NCBI RefSeq assembly: GCF_900169175.1
Contig: NZ_FXZM01000004.1
Span: 226,716 to 290,715 of the forward strand
Source: Brevibacterium jeotgali
GTDB taxonomy: Bacteria; Actinomycetota; Actinomycetes; Actinomycetales; Brevibacteriaceae
DNA: 64,000 nt
Direction of reading: 5' to 3'
A program made the position numbers and the translations under genes. Shown here piece after piece: positions 26,083-34,758 of the stretch. The notes under the pieces are model-generated. The model was not told the DNA's origin, ran no database searches, and saw only the letters and a program-made list of their open reading frames with translations. Within the stretch, counting starts at the first letter, position 1. Each line of letters begins with the position of its first letter.

Positions 26083-28392
26083 GTGGGTGCGGACAGGGAG
26101 CGCAGTGACGGGGTTGAGGAGCCGCGGTTCCGCAGTCCCTTCTCGGACGTGGACCGGGAGCTGCTCGAAGCCCGTGCGCCGCATCTCGTCGAGTTCCTCG
26201 ACAGGGCCTCCGACGTGCGCGATGCATCGGCCGACCATCGAGCGCTGGGTGCGCAGGAGGCGCTCGCTGCGATTCGCGCACTCGAAGTGGCGCGCCGGCT
26301 CGTGGAGGCGGTGAGCACCGACATGCTCGCCCACTACCAGCGGATCGGCGACTCCTCCGCGTACGGCTACCGGACGACGGCCAGTCTGCTCGCGGGGGAG
26401 TTCCGGATCACGCCAGGTGAGGCGCGGCGGCGCACCCGCCTCAGCGAACACCTCGTCGGCAGAGTCTCCGCGGTCGGCGAAGCGCAGGAAGCCGTGCGTC
26501 CGGCTATTGCAGAGGAGTTCTCGGACGGGCGGATCTCTGCGGATGAGGCGAAGGCGCTCTGCGACGCGGTCGACGACCTTCCGCCCACGATCCGGGCGAC
26601 GTACGCGGACACGGTCGAGAAGACACTGGTGGAATTGGCCCCGACTGTGTCACTCAAGGACTTTCCCAAGCTCAGCCAGCGGATCATCCAGAACATCGAC
26701 CCTGACGGGAAGCTGCCGCGGTTCGAAACGGAGCCGCAGAAGTACCACGTCACCCTGACGCAGCAGCGCAACGGCGACTGGAGGCTGAAGGGGCTTCTGG
26801 ACTGTCCGACCGGAACGACCCTGCGTGCACTCCTCTACGGCCGGATGAAGGACGCGGACGTTCCGGTGGCGGTCCGTCCGAATGCGGCGTGCAATGCGGC
26901 CACTGCGGGCGGTGAAGAGACGGTCGGCTGGGCTTCTCCCGGCGCCGACTGCAGTGATCCGAGTGACGCGGGGATCGATGATCTGAGTGGCGCGGGCAGG
27001 TCGGCGGCCGATGACGCAGACGACTCTTCGGTCGCTTCGGCGTCGGATGGTGAGAGCGCGGGGGACGCTACTGGGTCGGACGGTGAGGGCGCGGGGGAAT
27101 CACACGGACGTGTCGGTTCCGACCATGGCGTGCCCCAGATCCCGCTCGAAGCGATGTGGGAAGACACCCGGATCAGTGTCCGTGCGGACGCGACGATCGA
27201 ACTGGACGGCAGGGTCAGGACGTTTGTGGAGGACGAGCCCCATATCTGTCTCAACGAGGCGGGCTGGCCCGTGCATATGAACGAAAGGGTCTCGACGGAG
27301 GTGCAGAGGCTCCTCCACGAAGCGAGAGCGTCGGAAGCCGGTGTCGCGTCCAGCGTGATCTGGGAGAAGGTGCTCGGACGGGTGCCCACGACCAGGCGCG
27401 GCACCGCCGGTGGAGTCTCCCGGCACGTCGGCCCACCCTCATCCAGCGGGCAGTCTGGTTCGAGCGGAACACCTGACTGCAGTCGACCGCCTGGTTCGAG
27501 CGGGCAGCCTGACTGCAGTCGACCACCTGGTGCGACTGGGCCACCTGACGACAGCGGACCGCCTGACGACACCGCGCCACCTGATTCGAGCGCGCCACCT
27601 GGTGCGACTGGGCCGTCGGAGTCCAGCGGGCTGTCTGGTTCCACTGGTCCGAATGGTTCTGCGGAAGCCGCGCCACCGGATTCCGGCTCACCTCCTCGGA
27701 ACGATTCCGGCGTCGAGGAGCCGCCGCAGACCCCGCTCACCGCTGACGGAGTGTTCGAGGACGGCACGCGAAGCGGGCTTCGGATCAGTGCCTCGCAGGG
27801 CGGGATGCCTGGTCTCGCCCGGCACGACAGGTTCGCGTTCCTGCTGCGCAGCGTCGCGCGTGAGCGCGTCCTCCACGGCGCTGACCACGCCCTGGTCGTC
27901 ACCGCGCGGGCGGAAGACCTCGTGCGACCCGGTGCGCTGCTCACCACGCATGCCGGAGCGCCGGCCACTCTAGGAGGGCTCGAGGCGTGGTCGAACGCGG
28001 CGCAGATGTTCCTCCACGTCACTGACGGAGGCGGCAGGTCCCTCGAGGTGAGGTCCCACGGACGTTTCGCCACCCGCACGCAGATGGCAGTGCTCGCTGC
28101 CCGCGACCAGGGCTGCACCTTCCCCGACTGCGACGCACCCGCCGAATGGTGCGAAGCCCACCACATCATCGCGTACGCGAGCGGAGGGGAGACGGAGATC
28201 GACAATCTGACACTCGTCTGCCCGTTCCACCATCGATGGTTCGAGCGGACCGGGTGGGAGTCGCTCTTCCTCCGCGGATTCCCCGCGTGGAGACCGCCGA
28301 AGCCGATCGATCCACGCCAGCGCCCCGTGTTCCACTCGCGGTTCCGCGTGGCTCTGCTCGGGCTGCCGCCCACACTGCCGTTCAGCTCATGA
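26083..28392 (+). CDS. 13E12/DUF222 protein with C-terminal HNH nuclease domain
   Basis: A 769-residue protein of the actinobacterial 13E12 repeat family. The N-terminal DUF222 region (about 1-260) is helical and includes EARRRTRLSEHL. The C-terminal HNH domain reads CTFPDCDAPAEWCEAHHIIAY then DNLTLVCPFHHRWFE, with the Cys pairs and paired His of a zinc-stabilised ββα-metal nuclease. Between them lies a long variable region rich in Ser/Asp and a Pro/Gly/Ser tract (residues about 445-550) coded by imperfect 21- and 36-base repeats. The family is multicopy in many actinobacteria and its function is unknown; mobility or DNA repair has been suggested. GTG 26083 has GAAGGGGG upstream. A pair of inverted repeats precedes the gene. 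Confidence 0.88.
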   Translation: MGADRERSDGVEEPRFRSPFSDVDRELLEARAPHLVEFLDRASDVRDASADHRALGAQEALAAIRALEVARRLVEAVSTDMLAHYQRIGDSSAYGYRTTASLLAGEFRITPGEARRRTRLSEHLVGRVSAVGEAQEAVRPAIAEEFSDGRISADEAKALCDAVDDLPPTIRATYADTVEKTLVELAPTVSLKDFPKLSQRIIQNIDPDGKLPRFETEPQKYHVTLTQQRNGDWRLKGLLDCPTGTTLRALLYGRMKDADVPVAVRPNAACNAATAGGEETVGWASPGADCSDPSDAGIDDLSGAGRSAADDADDSSVASASDGESAGDATGSDGEGAGESHGRVGSDHGVPQIPLEAMWEDTRISVRADATIELDGRVRTFVEDEPHICLNEAGWPVHMNERVSTEVQRLLHEARASEAGVASSVIWEKVLGRVPTTRRGTAGGVSRHVGPPSSSGQSGSSGTPDCSRPPGSSGQPDCSRPPGATGPPDDSGPPDDTAPPDSSAPPGATGPSESSGLSGSTGPNGSAEAAPPDSGSPPRNDSGVEEPPQTPLTADGVFEDGTRSGLRISASQGGMPGLARHDRFAFLLRSVARERVLHGADHALVVTARAEDLVRPGALLTTHAGAPATLGGLEAWSNAAQMFLHVTDGGGRSLEVRSHGRFATRTQMAVLAARDQGCTFPDCDAPAEWCEAHHIIAYASGGETEIDNLTLVCPFHHRWFERTGWESLFLRGFPAWRPPKPIDPRQRPVFHSRFRVALLGLPPTLPFSS

Positions 28393-28680
28393 CAGTGACT
28401 CGCTCGGGTTCGCCATCGGTGCTGGGTCACGGCTCGCCATCGATGACACGCCCCACCTGCGCTGACACATCCCGCCAGCTGCTTCACGGTGAGTGGATGC
28501 CGGCGCCTCCGCACGATGACCACGACGAACCGACGGAATGCACCGCGCACCGCAGCATCTGGGCGACCCTCTGCAGTTGATTCTGGGCGACTCCTCTGCA
28601 TCGGATGGTGACGGGTATGACCACCGGGAAGGCCTCCTCTGCCGGGTGTTTCGGCTCCGAGGCGACTATCCTTGACTGTC
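28393..28680. other. Intergenic stretch, no gene identified
   Basis: 288 bases between the HNH gene and the MFS gene. No convincing coding frame or hairpin. The only signal recognised is the -10 box of the next gene at its right end. Confidence 0.4.
28667..28672 (+). promoter_or_regulatory. -10 box placed for leaderless transcription of the MFS gene
   Basis: TATCCT ends 8 bases before GTG 28681. This decides the start: the upstream in-frame TTG at 28672 overlaps the box, while GTG 28681 would be the first codon of a leaderless transcript. Confidence 0.45.
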
Positions 28681-30039
28681 GTGTTCGCTTCTCTGATCCG
28701 CCTCCTCGGCTGGGGCTACCTCCCCATCGCCGTCGTCGCGAAACTTCCCTTCGCGATGTCAGTCGTCGCTGTCATGACAGCGGTGTCTGCGCTGCGCGGT
28801 TCCTACGGGGAAGCAGGCATCACAGCCGCGCTGGTGGGGCTCGGCACAGCGATCTCCGGCCCCCTCATGGGAGCCGCGGCCGACCGCTGGGGGCAGCGCC
28901 CCATCCTCCTCATCCTCGGCGTCGCCAACGCAGCCGCGCTGCTGGGTCTCGCATGGGCGCTGGTCGGCGAAGCCGCGTCGTCGGTCATCTTCACCATGGG
29001 CATCCTCATCGGACTCACAGCGCCCCAAGCGTCGTCGATGGTCCGGTCCCGCTGGCTGCTTGCCATCGACGCCGACGTACCGGCGGCCTCTCGCAGCCGC
29101 TCCACCTCGGCGGTCCTGTCCTATGAGTCCATGACCGACGAGCTCATGTTCGTCTTCGGCCCCGTGATCGTCGGTGTCTCTGCCGTGGCGTGGGGCACCG
29201 TCTCTCCCGTGGTGGGAGCGGCACTCCTCACCGTCGTCGGGATCATCGGCTTCGCCCTCCACCGCTCCGCCGACTATGCGCAGGGCCGCACCGGCAAGCG
29301 CGCTGCGCCCCAGGCCGCCGCTCAGACCTCCACTGCATCAGAAGCCTCCACTGCATCGGAGGCCGCCACCGAAGCGCCCTCGGGCCAATCCGCAGATGCC
29401 GAACCAGCCGCCGTCTCACCCCACGCATCCCGGACGCCGGATCCCGTCTCGATGCTCTTCCGCGCCGCGGTGCTCCTGCCCGTAGGAGGGATGACCTGCA
29501 TCGGCCTGTTCTTCGGATCCACCCTCACCAGCCTCACCGCGTTCATGGAGACATTGGACAACGCCGACGCCACCGGTATCCTCTACGGGGTCATGGGGAT
29601 CGGCTCCGCAGTGTGTGCGCTGTCAGTCGTCCTCCTCCCGGAGGCGTTCCGACTGCGAACGCGCTGGCTCGTCTTCTCGACCCTGGCACTGGCGGGCTGC
29701 CTCCTCTACACGCAGGCCGAGACGCTCACCGTCTTCGTCATCGCCCTGCTCATCATGGGGGCGGGTATCGGGCCAAGCCTCGTCACCCTCTTCGCGATCG
29801 CCTCCGACCAGTCACCGATCGGCCGCCTCACGACCGTCATGGCGATGATGAGCACCGGCGTGGTCGTCGGCCAGTCCGCGGCCTCGGCGCTCAGCGGAAC
29901 AGTCCTGGATGGTGCCGGCCTCGCCGCCGGTCTGTGGGGGCCGGCGCTGTCGGGCGCGCTGCTCGTCGTGCTGGGCGCGGCGTTCCAGCTGGTCTCTCGA
30001 CCCGGGCCGCGTCTACGGTCAGCGGTCAGCGCTTCGTAA
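28681..30039 (+). CDS. Major facilitator superfamily transporter
   Basis: A 452-residue, twelve-helix permease with the MFS loop motif GAAADRWGQRP between helices 2 and 3. The central cytoplasmic loop (residues about 207-255) is an Ala/Ser/Thr-rich insert with the repeat TASEASTASEA. An efflux or nutrient role cannot be decided. It resembles the second MFS gene at 36126 in general layout, including an E(V/L)xDELMFVFGP-like segment after helix 5 (SYESMTDELMFVFGP versus WEAVADEFLFVSGP), so the two are probably distant paralogues. Confidence 0.87.
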   Translation: MFASLIRLLGWGYLPIAVVAKLPFAMSVVAVMTAVSALRGSYGEAGITAALVGLGTAISGPLMGAAADRWGQRPILLILGVANAAALLGLAWALVGEAASSVIFTMGILIGLTAPQASSMVRSRWLLAIDADVPAASRSRSTSAVLSYESMTDELMFVFGPVIVGVSAVAWGTVSPVVGAALLTVVGIIGFALHRSADYAQGRTGKRAAPQAAAQTSTASEASTASEAATEAPSGQSADAEPAAVSPHASRTPDPVSMLFRAAVLLPVGGMTCIGLFFGSTLTSLTAFMETLDNADATGILYGVMGIGSAVCALSVVLLPEAFRLRTRWLVFSTLALAGCLLYTQAETLTVFVIALLIMGAGIGPSLVTLFAIASDQSPIGRLTTVMAMMSTGVVVGQSAASALSGTVLDGAGLAAGLWGPALSGALLVVLGAAFQLVSRPGPRLRSAVSAS

Positions 30040-30061
30040 GCGTGTGATCATTGAAGTGTCC

Positions 30062-30067
30062 TAGTAT
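30062..30067 (+). promoter_or_regulatory. -10 box upstream of the DUF1684 gene
   Basis: TAGTAT in the 26-base gap after the MFS gene. It overlaps the first in-frame ATG (30066), so translation more likely starts downstream at TTG 30159, which has a GAGGAA ribosome binding site. Confidence 0.4.
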
Positions 30068-30158
30068 GGCCACGGATGCCGCCGAGCCGCAGCATTGGGC
30101 GATGCCGCCGGCCGACCGACGGCCTCCGAGCGTACGCACCCGACGATCCGAGGAACCC

Positions 30159-31616
30159 TTGGAACAGTTCACCTCAGAATGGCAAGCGTGGCATGACGAC
30201 CGCCTTGCCGCTCTCGCCACCCCGTTCGGCTTCCTCAGCGTCACCGGTCTCCACTGGCTGCAGCAGGGTGAGAACAGCTGGGAGGGATCCCCCGGAAGCT
30301 TCGACCTGGACGGCGACACGATCCGCTTCCGGATCGGCACTGGCCGCAGTGCCGGCCCCACCCGTGCCGCGCTGGAAGCCGAAGGTGCGCAGGATGCCGT
30401 CGGAGCCCCAGAGGCGTCGACGGACGGTTCCGGAGGCGGGGGCGACTCGCAGGCGAACGGTGCCCCGAGCACGACGCTGGGGACGGATAGATGCGGAACA
30501 CCGTGGATCCGGCTTGCGACGGATGCAGCGCTTGCCTGGTTGGTGGCCGACCACATCGCGTACGAAGCGATCAACCGGGACGGACGGATCGGCATCCGCG
30601 TGCGCGACTCGAAGTCCGCCCTCCTGTCGAACTTCGTGGACATCCCCGCTTTCCCGCTCAAGCAATCCGCAGTGGTGCCCGGGGTGTTCGTGCCCTACCA
30701 GGAGCCTCGCATCCGCCGCATCGCGACCGCGCTGCCGGGGCTCGAGATGGACCAGCAGACACTCGGCACCCTCACCTTCGAGTTCGGAGGCGCCACCCAC
30801 ACGCTCACGGCCACCGGCAGCCTGCAGACCGGTCTCACGGTCGACTTCCATGACCGCACGAACGGCGACACCACCCCTATGTGGCGCACGCTGAGCGTCG
30901 GCCTGCCGGATCCGGACGGGGTCGTGACCCTCGATTTCAACCGCACAGTCGTCTATCCGTTCGCCTTCATGCCATGGGCCACCTGCCCTGCACCGGTTCG
31001 CGAGAACATCCTCTCCGTCGCCGTGCGGGCGGGGGAGCAGTCGCCCACACGCACGATCTCCGAGGCCGGCGTGAGCCATCCGGTGGGGATCGTCGCGATG
31101 TCCGGAGGGTTCCCCCTGCCCGAGGTCCTCGAATGGCTCGAGGATTCCGGCACCGAACTGTTCCGCCACCGCGTCCGTCGCAGCACGAACGTCCCGGGAC
31201 CCATGGCGGCCTCCGCGTTCATCGTCTTCGGCATGAAGGACACCGAAGGGCACGCGGACGAGGATTCGATCGCGGCCGTCCGCGAGTTCGCCGACGACGC
31301 GCTCGCCGTGGGGACTCCGATCATCGGGATCGGGACCTCCGGGGCAGAGGTCGTGTTCGGGGCGGCGCGGGACCTGGTGGGATCGACCGGTCAGCCGCCG
31401 TCCTTCGAGTCCACCGCGATGCCCGTAGTGGTGAGCGCCGACGTCGCGGAGGACCGCATGCTGCGCGGCTGCGTCACGATGTGCCCGGAGGCAGACATGG
31501 GCATCATCGACATCGAGGCGCTCGCCGCAGAGATCGGCGACGACACGGATACCCGCCGCCGGGTGTGGACCGACCTCATCGACCGTTTCACCCGGCTCGT
31601 CGTCACCCGCGCCTGA
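30159..31616 (+). CDS. DUF1684 protein fused to an amidotransferase-like domain lacking the catalytic Cys
   Basis: Residues about 1-290 match DUF1684: EWQAWHDDRLAALATPFGFLSVTGLHWL at the start and the conserved C-terminal segment DFNRTVVYPFAFMPWATCP. Residues about 305-485 read like a class I glutamine-amidotransferase flavodoxin fold: VGIVAMSGGFPLPEVLEWLEDSGTELF, then a GTPIIGIGTSGAEVVFGAA segment where active enzymes have the nucleophile elbow GICLG. Here Thr/Ser/Gly replace the Cys (about residue 393), so amidotransferase activity is unlikely. A Gly/Ala/Ser insert (residues about 75-110, GGGGDSQANGA) interrupts the DUF1684 part. TTG 30159 is chosen for its GAGGAA site and family alignment; ATG 30066 would add 31 low-complexity residues. 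Function of DUF1684 is unknown. Confidence 0.65.
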   Translation: MEQFTSEWQAWHDDRLAALATPFGFLSVTGLHWLQQGENSWEGSPGSFDLDGDTIRFRIGTGRSAGPTRAALEAEGAQDAVGAPEASTDGSGGGGDSQANGAPSTTLGTDRCGTPWIRLATDAALAWLVADHIAYEAINRDGRIGIRVRDSKSALLSNFVDIPAFPLKQSAVVPGVFVPYQEPRIRRIATALPGLEMDQQTLGTLTFEFGGATHTLTATGSLQTGLTVDFHDRTNGDTTPMWRTLSVGLPDPDGVVTLDFNRTVVYPFAFMPWATCPAPVRENILSVAVRAGEQSPTRTISEAGVSHPVGIVAMSGGFPLPEVLEWLEDSGTELFRHRVRRSTNVPGPMAASAFIVFGMKDTEGHADEDSIAAVREFADDALAVGTPIIGIGTSGAEVVFGAARDLVGSTGQPPSFESTAMPVVVSADVAEDRMLRGCVTMCPEADMGIIDIEALAAEIGDDTDTRRRVWTDLIDRFTRLVVTRA

Positions 31617-31628
31617 GCAGACGGCAGA

Positions 31629-31793
31629 GCCGGGCCAGCGCAGGCCGCGCTGGCGCAGGCCGGGCCAGCGCGGGCCGGGCCAGCGCAGGCTGGGCGGCCA
31701 GTGCCCGGCGGCCAGTGCCCGGCGGCCAGTGCCCGGCGGCCAGTGCCCGGCAGGCAGCGCCCGGCAGGCAGCGCCCGGCCGACAGTGCCCCGG
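31629..31793. repeat. Intergenic minisatellite (15- and 14-base units)
   Basis: The gap after the DUF1684 gene begins with about four degenerate 15-base units of the type GCCGGGCCAGCGCAG. Six 14-base units then follow (31695-31778): four identical CGGCCAGTGCCCGG and two CAGGCAGCGCCCGG, plus a decayed seventh. Perfect identity among neighbouring units indicates recent slippage. There are no spacers, so it is not a CRISPR array. Confidence 0.8.
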
Positions 31794-31799
31794 CACGGA

Positions 31800-31843
31800 A
31801 CAGCCGCCTCCGGCGGGCCGTGAGGCCTGCCCGAGGCGGCTGT
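31800..31843. terminator. Bidirectional hairpin terminator
   Basis: Perfect outer arms ACAGCCGCCTC (31800-31810) and GAGGCGGCTGT (31833-31843), with further pairing inside, between the convergent DUF1684 and M13 peptidase genes. Confidence 0.75.
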
Positions 31844-31906
31844 GTCGTTCCACCGGGTCACCCGCTTCATCGGGCGATGCGCCGGATCATCCGTCGCGTG
31901 GTGGTG

Positions 31907-33886
31907 TCACCAGATGGAGACCCGCTCCTCGGGCGCCATCCACATGCGGTCACCCTCCTGGGTGCCGTACACCTGGGCGAAGGCGTCCATGTTCTTGACG
32001 ATCTGATTGCAGCGGAACTCCTCCGGAGAATGGGGGTCGATCGTGAGGCGGCGGCGACGCTCTTCATCCCGCATCGAAGTCCGCCATGCGCGGGCCCATG
32101 CCTCGAAGAACGAGCGACCGTCCTCGTCGGTCACCTCCACGCCGCGCTCAGCGGCCCGCAGGTGGAGAGCCTTCCACGCGATCGACAGACCACCCAGGTC
32201 ACCGATGTTCTCGCCGATCGTCAGCGCGCCGTTCACGGTGTCGTCCTCGTCCATGCCGCGGGGCACGAGCACGTCGAACTGGGCGATGAGGGAGCCGGTC
32301 TGCTCCTCGAACCGCGCCCGGTCCTCCTCGGTCCACCAGTCGCTGAGCGTTCCGTGCCCGTCGTAGCGCGACCCCTGGTCGTCGAATCCGTGGCCGATCT
32401 CGTGCCCGATGACCGCGCCGATCGCCCCCAGGTTCTGGGCGTCGGACGCCTCCGGATCGAAGAACGGCGGCTGCAGGATCGCCGCGGGGAACACGATCTC
32501 GTTCATGACCGGGTGGAAGTACGCGTTGACCGTCTGCGGGGTCATGAGCCATTCGGTGCGATCGATGGTCTGGCCGATCCGCTTCACCTGGCGCTCGTGC
32601 TCCGCCTCGGTCGCGCGGCGCACGTTGCCCACCAGATCGTCGGCCCGGACCTCGGCGGTGTACTCCCGCCACACGTCCGGGTAGCCGACCTTCGGGGTGA
32701 ACAGTCCGAGCTTCTCGAGTGCGCGCTCCTTCGTCGCCTCTCCCATCCAGTCGAGCGTGCGGATCGATGAGTCGTACGCCCGGATGAGCGCGTCGACCAG
32801 CTCGCCGATCGCGGCCTTGGACGACGGCGGGAACTCCTGAGCGACGTAGATCCGGCCCACTGCTTCTCCCAGCAGCGATTCCACGAGGCTCACGCCCCGC
32901 TTCCACCGCTCACGCAGCTGCGGAGTGCCGGACAGGGAGCGACCGTAGAAGTCGAAGTTCGCCTCCACGACCTCGCTGTGCAGGTACGCGGCGAACGAAT
33001 GGGCGGTGCCCAGCATGGCCCATGCCTTGAGGTCGTCCAGCGACGCCTCCGCCCACACGGTGCCCAGTCCCTCGAGGAAGCTGGGCTCGCCCACGATCAC
33101 GTGGGGTGCGTCGGCTGCGCCGACCTCTGTGAGCCACCCGCGGACGTCGAAGCCCTCGGCCAGCTGCGCGGCCTCATCGACCGTCATGCGGTTGTACGTC
33201 TTCTGCGCATCGCGGGTCTCCACGACGTCCCAGTGGTCCTTCGCGAACTTCGTCTCGAGGTCGAGCACCGCCTGCGCGATATCAGCGGCATCCCGGCCGG
33301 TGCGTTCATCGATCCCGGTGAGACCCGCCATGCGGGCGAGATGCGCGACGTAGAGCTCACGGACCTCTGCGTGCTGGTCCTCCCGATAGTAGGACTCGTC
33401 GGGCAGGCCGATCCCGTCCTGATGGACGTAGAGGACGTAGTGCTCCGGATCCTTCGCATCCGCGGACACGTACGCGGCGAGTGCTCCCGGGCTGCCCGAG
33501 CGCTCCAGGCGTCCGAGCACACGCACGAGCTCGTCGTGGTCCCCCGCCGCCTCCAGCGCCGCGAAGTCGCCCTCCAGCGGCTGGACGCCCAGCTCCTCGA
33601 CCCGGTCCTCGTCCATGAACGAGGCGAAGAGGTCTGCGACCTTCCGCGCCTCCTCCGCGGCGGCGTCCGACCCGGCGTTCTCGGCGGCGTGGGTGATGAT
33701 GTCCCGGACCTTCTCCTCGGCGATGTCGAAGAGGCCACGGATGACACCGTCGGCGGACCGGTCGTCGGGGATGGTGTGCGACGCGATCCACTCACCGTTG
33801 ACGTGGAGGTAGAGGTCGTCCTGCGGGCGGATGTCCGTGGGGATCTGGGGGGCGTCAGCGGACGCGGTGCTCTGCTCGGTGGTCAT
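31907..33886 (-). CDS. M13 (neprilysin/PepO-type) zinc metallopeptidase
   Basis: A 659-residue gluzincin endopeptidase for short peptides. The zinc site HEIGH (H495, E496, H499) and the third ligand E559 in ENIGDLGG are in place, as are NAYFHPVMNEIVFPAAILQPPFF and the C-terminal CNQIVKNMDAFAQVYG, which contribute to the substrate pocket. The N-terminus DDLYLHVNGEWI is the family start and there is no signal peptide or membrane anchor. It is thus cytosolic like other actinobacterial M13 enzymes, rather than an ectoenzyme like human neprilysin. ATG 33886 is the natural start. Intact. Confidence 0.95.
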   Translation of the reverse strand: MTTEQSTASADAPQIPTDIRPQDDLYLHVNGEWIASHTIPDDRSADGVIRGLFDIAEEKVRDIITHAAENAGSDAAAEEARKVADLFASFMDEDRVEELGVQPLEGDFAALEAAGDHDELVRVLGRLERSGSPGALAAYVSADAKDPEHYVLYVHQDGIGLPDESYYREDQHAEVRELYVAHLARMAGLTGIDERTGRDAADIAQAVLDLETKFAKDHWDVVETRDAQKTYNRMTVDEAAQLAEGFDVRGWLTEVGAADAPHVIVGEPSFLEGLGTVWAEASLDDLKAWAMLGTAHSFAAYLHSEVVEANFDFYGRSLSGTPQLRERWKRGVSLVESLLGEAVGRIYVAQEFPPSSKAAIGELVDALIRAYDSSIRTLDWMGEATKERALEKLGLFTPKVGYPDVWREYTAEVRADDLVGNVRRATEAEHERQVKRIGQTIDRTEWLMTPQTVNAYFHPVMNEIVFPAAILQPPFFDPEASDAQNLGAIGAVIGHEIGHGFDDQGSRYDGHGTLSDWWTEEDRARFEEQTGSLIAQFDVLVPRGMDEDDTVNGALTIGENIGDLGGLSIAWKALHLRAAERGVEVTDEDGRSFFEAWARAWRTSMRDEERRRRLTIDPHSPEEFRCNQIVKNMDAFAQVYGTQEGDRMWMAPEERVSIW

Positions 33887-33940
33887 ACCCCCACACTAGA
33901 AGCCCGGGCGCGGGAAGATGAAGTTCCCAGACTCATCACG

Positions 33941-33985
33941 GATAATCAGGAGGGTCCCCGGTGCGGCACCGCACCGCCGGGACCC
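33941..33985 (+). promoter_or_regulatory. -10 box and leader hairpin upstream of copC
   Basis: GATAAT (33941-33946) is followed at once by a strong imperfect hairpin: outer arms GGGTCCC/GGGACCC (33952-33958, 33979-33985) and inner arms GGTGC/GCACC. It lies in the 5' leader, 23 bases before the copC start, and could be an attenuator. It could equally be simple secondary structure. Confidence 0.4.
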
Positions 33986-34008
33986 GATGCACATCCACAG
34001 GAGGTCTC

Positions 34009-34683
34009 GTGACTCTGCGCTCTCGCACGCTCACCGCTGTCATCGCGGCGCTGCTCATGATGTTCGGCCTGACCCTCGGCCAGGCCGCGCACGCCCATGA
34101 TCAGCTCGTCGGGTCAAGCCCGGAGGAGGGCGCGGAACTCGATGAACAGCCGGAATGGCTCGAACTCGACTTCAGCGGGGAGATCCAGGACGTCGGGACG
34201 GAGATCCAGGTCCTCCAGGACGGTGACCAGGACATCTCTGCGGGTGAGGTGACAGTCGAGGGCACCAGCGTCTCCTCCGCGCTCCCAGACAACATGACCC
34301 CCGGCGAGTACACGGTGCAGTGGCGCGTCGTGTCCTCGGACGGCCACCCGATCTCCGGAGAATTCGACTTCACCCTGACCGATGCCGTGGGCGCCGGCGA
34401 GGAAGGCGCGGCTGACGAGGGCGCGGCTGACGGCGAAGGCGGCGAGGGCCCTGCAGAGCTGGGCGGCGCCGCTGTCGACCAGCCGGAGGACGGCGCACAG
34501 GAGCAGGGCGCACTGAGCGAGGACGCAGACTCCGCCGGCATGTCGACGCCGATGATGATCCTGCTGGTCGTGGGCGGCCTCGCCGTCGTCGTGCTCGTGA
34601 TCCTGCTGCTGACCCGCAAGCAGAAGGGACTGCCGGGCACACCCGGCAACCCGGAGACGCCGGAGAAGCCCGACACGAACTGA
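34009..34683 (+). CDS. copC: CopC-domain copper-binding protein, membrane anchored
   Basis: A 224-residue extracytoplasmic protein. The signal peptide ends at QAAHA|HDQLVGSSP, leaving the mature N-terminal His that forms the Cu(II) site in CopC. The domain (about 27-125) includes SSPEEGAELDEQPEWLELDFS and WRVVSSDGHPISGEFDFTL with the second conserved Asp/His pair. An acidic low-complexity linker (EEGAADEGAADGEGGEG) and one C-terminal membrane helix (MMILLVVGGLAVVVLVILLL) follow, then a basic tail; the layout is that of actinobacterial YcnJ/CopC proteins without the CopD part. GTG 34009 has AGGAGG 4 bases upstream. Likely periplasmic copper handling; no copper ATPase or CopD gene is nearby. 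Confidence 0.88.
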   Translation: MTLRSRTLTAVIAALLMMFGLTLGQAAHAHDQLVGSSPEEGAELDEQPEWLELDFSGEIQDVGTEIQVLQDGDQDISAGEVTVEGTSVSSALPDNMTPGEYTVQWRVVSSDGHPISGEFDFTLTDAVGAGEEGAADEGAADGEGGEGPAELGGAAVDQPEDGAQEQGALSEDADSAGMSTPMMILLVVGGLAVVVLVILLLTRKQKGLPGTPGNPETPEKPDTN

Positions 34684-34758
34684 CGGAGCAGCCCGACGTG
34701 AACTGACCCCGCGCGACGTGACGCGCGACGTGAACCGGGCTCACGGGGGTGCAGAGAT

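Noticed and set aside
26083..28392. Restriction-modification or other anti-phage island around the HNH gene.
   Set aside because: No methyltransferase, helicase or other defence partner is adjacent; the 13E12 family is widespread and solitary.
31629..31793. Replication origin or iteron array.
   Set aside because: GC-rich, no DnaA boxes or rep gene; the pattern is simple slippage of 14-15 base units.
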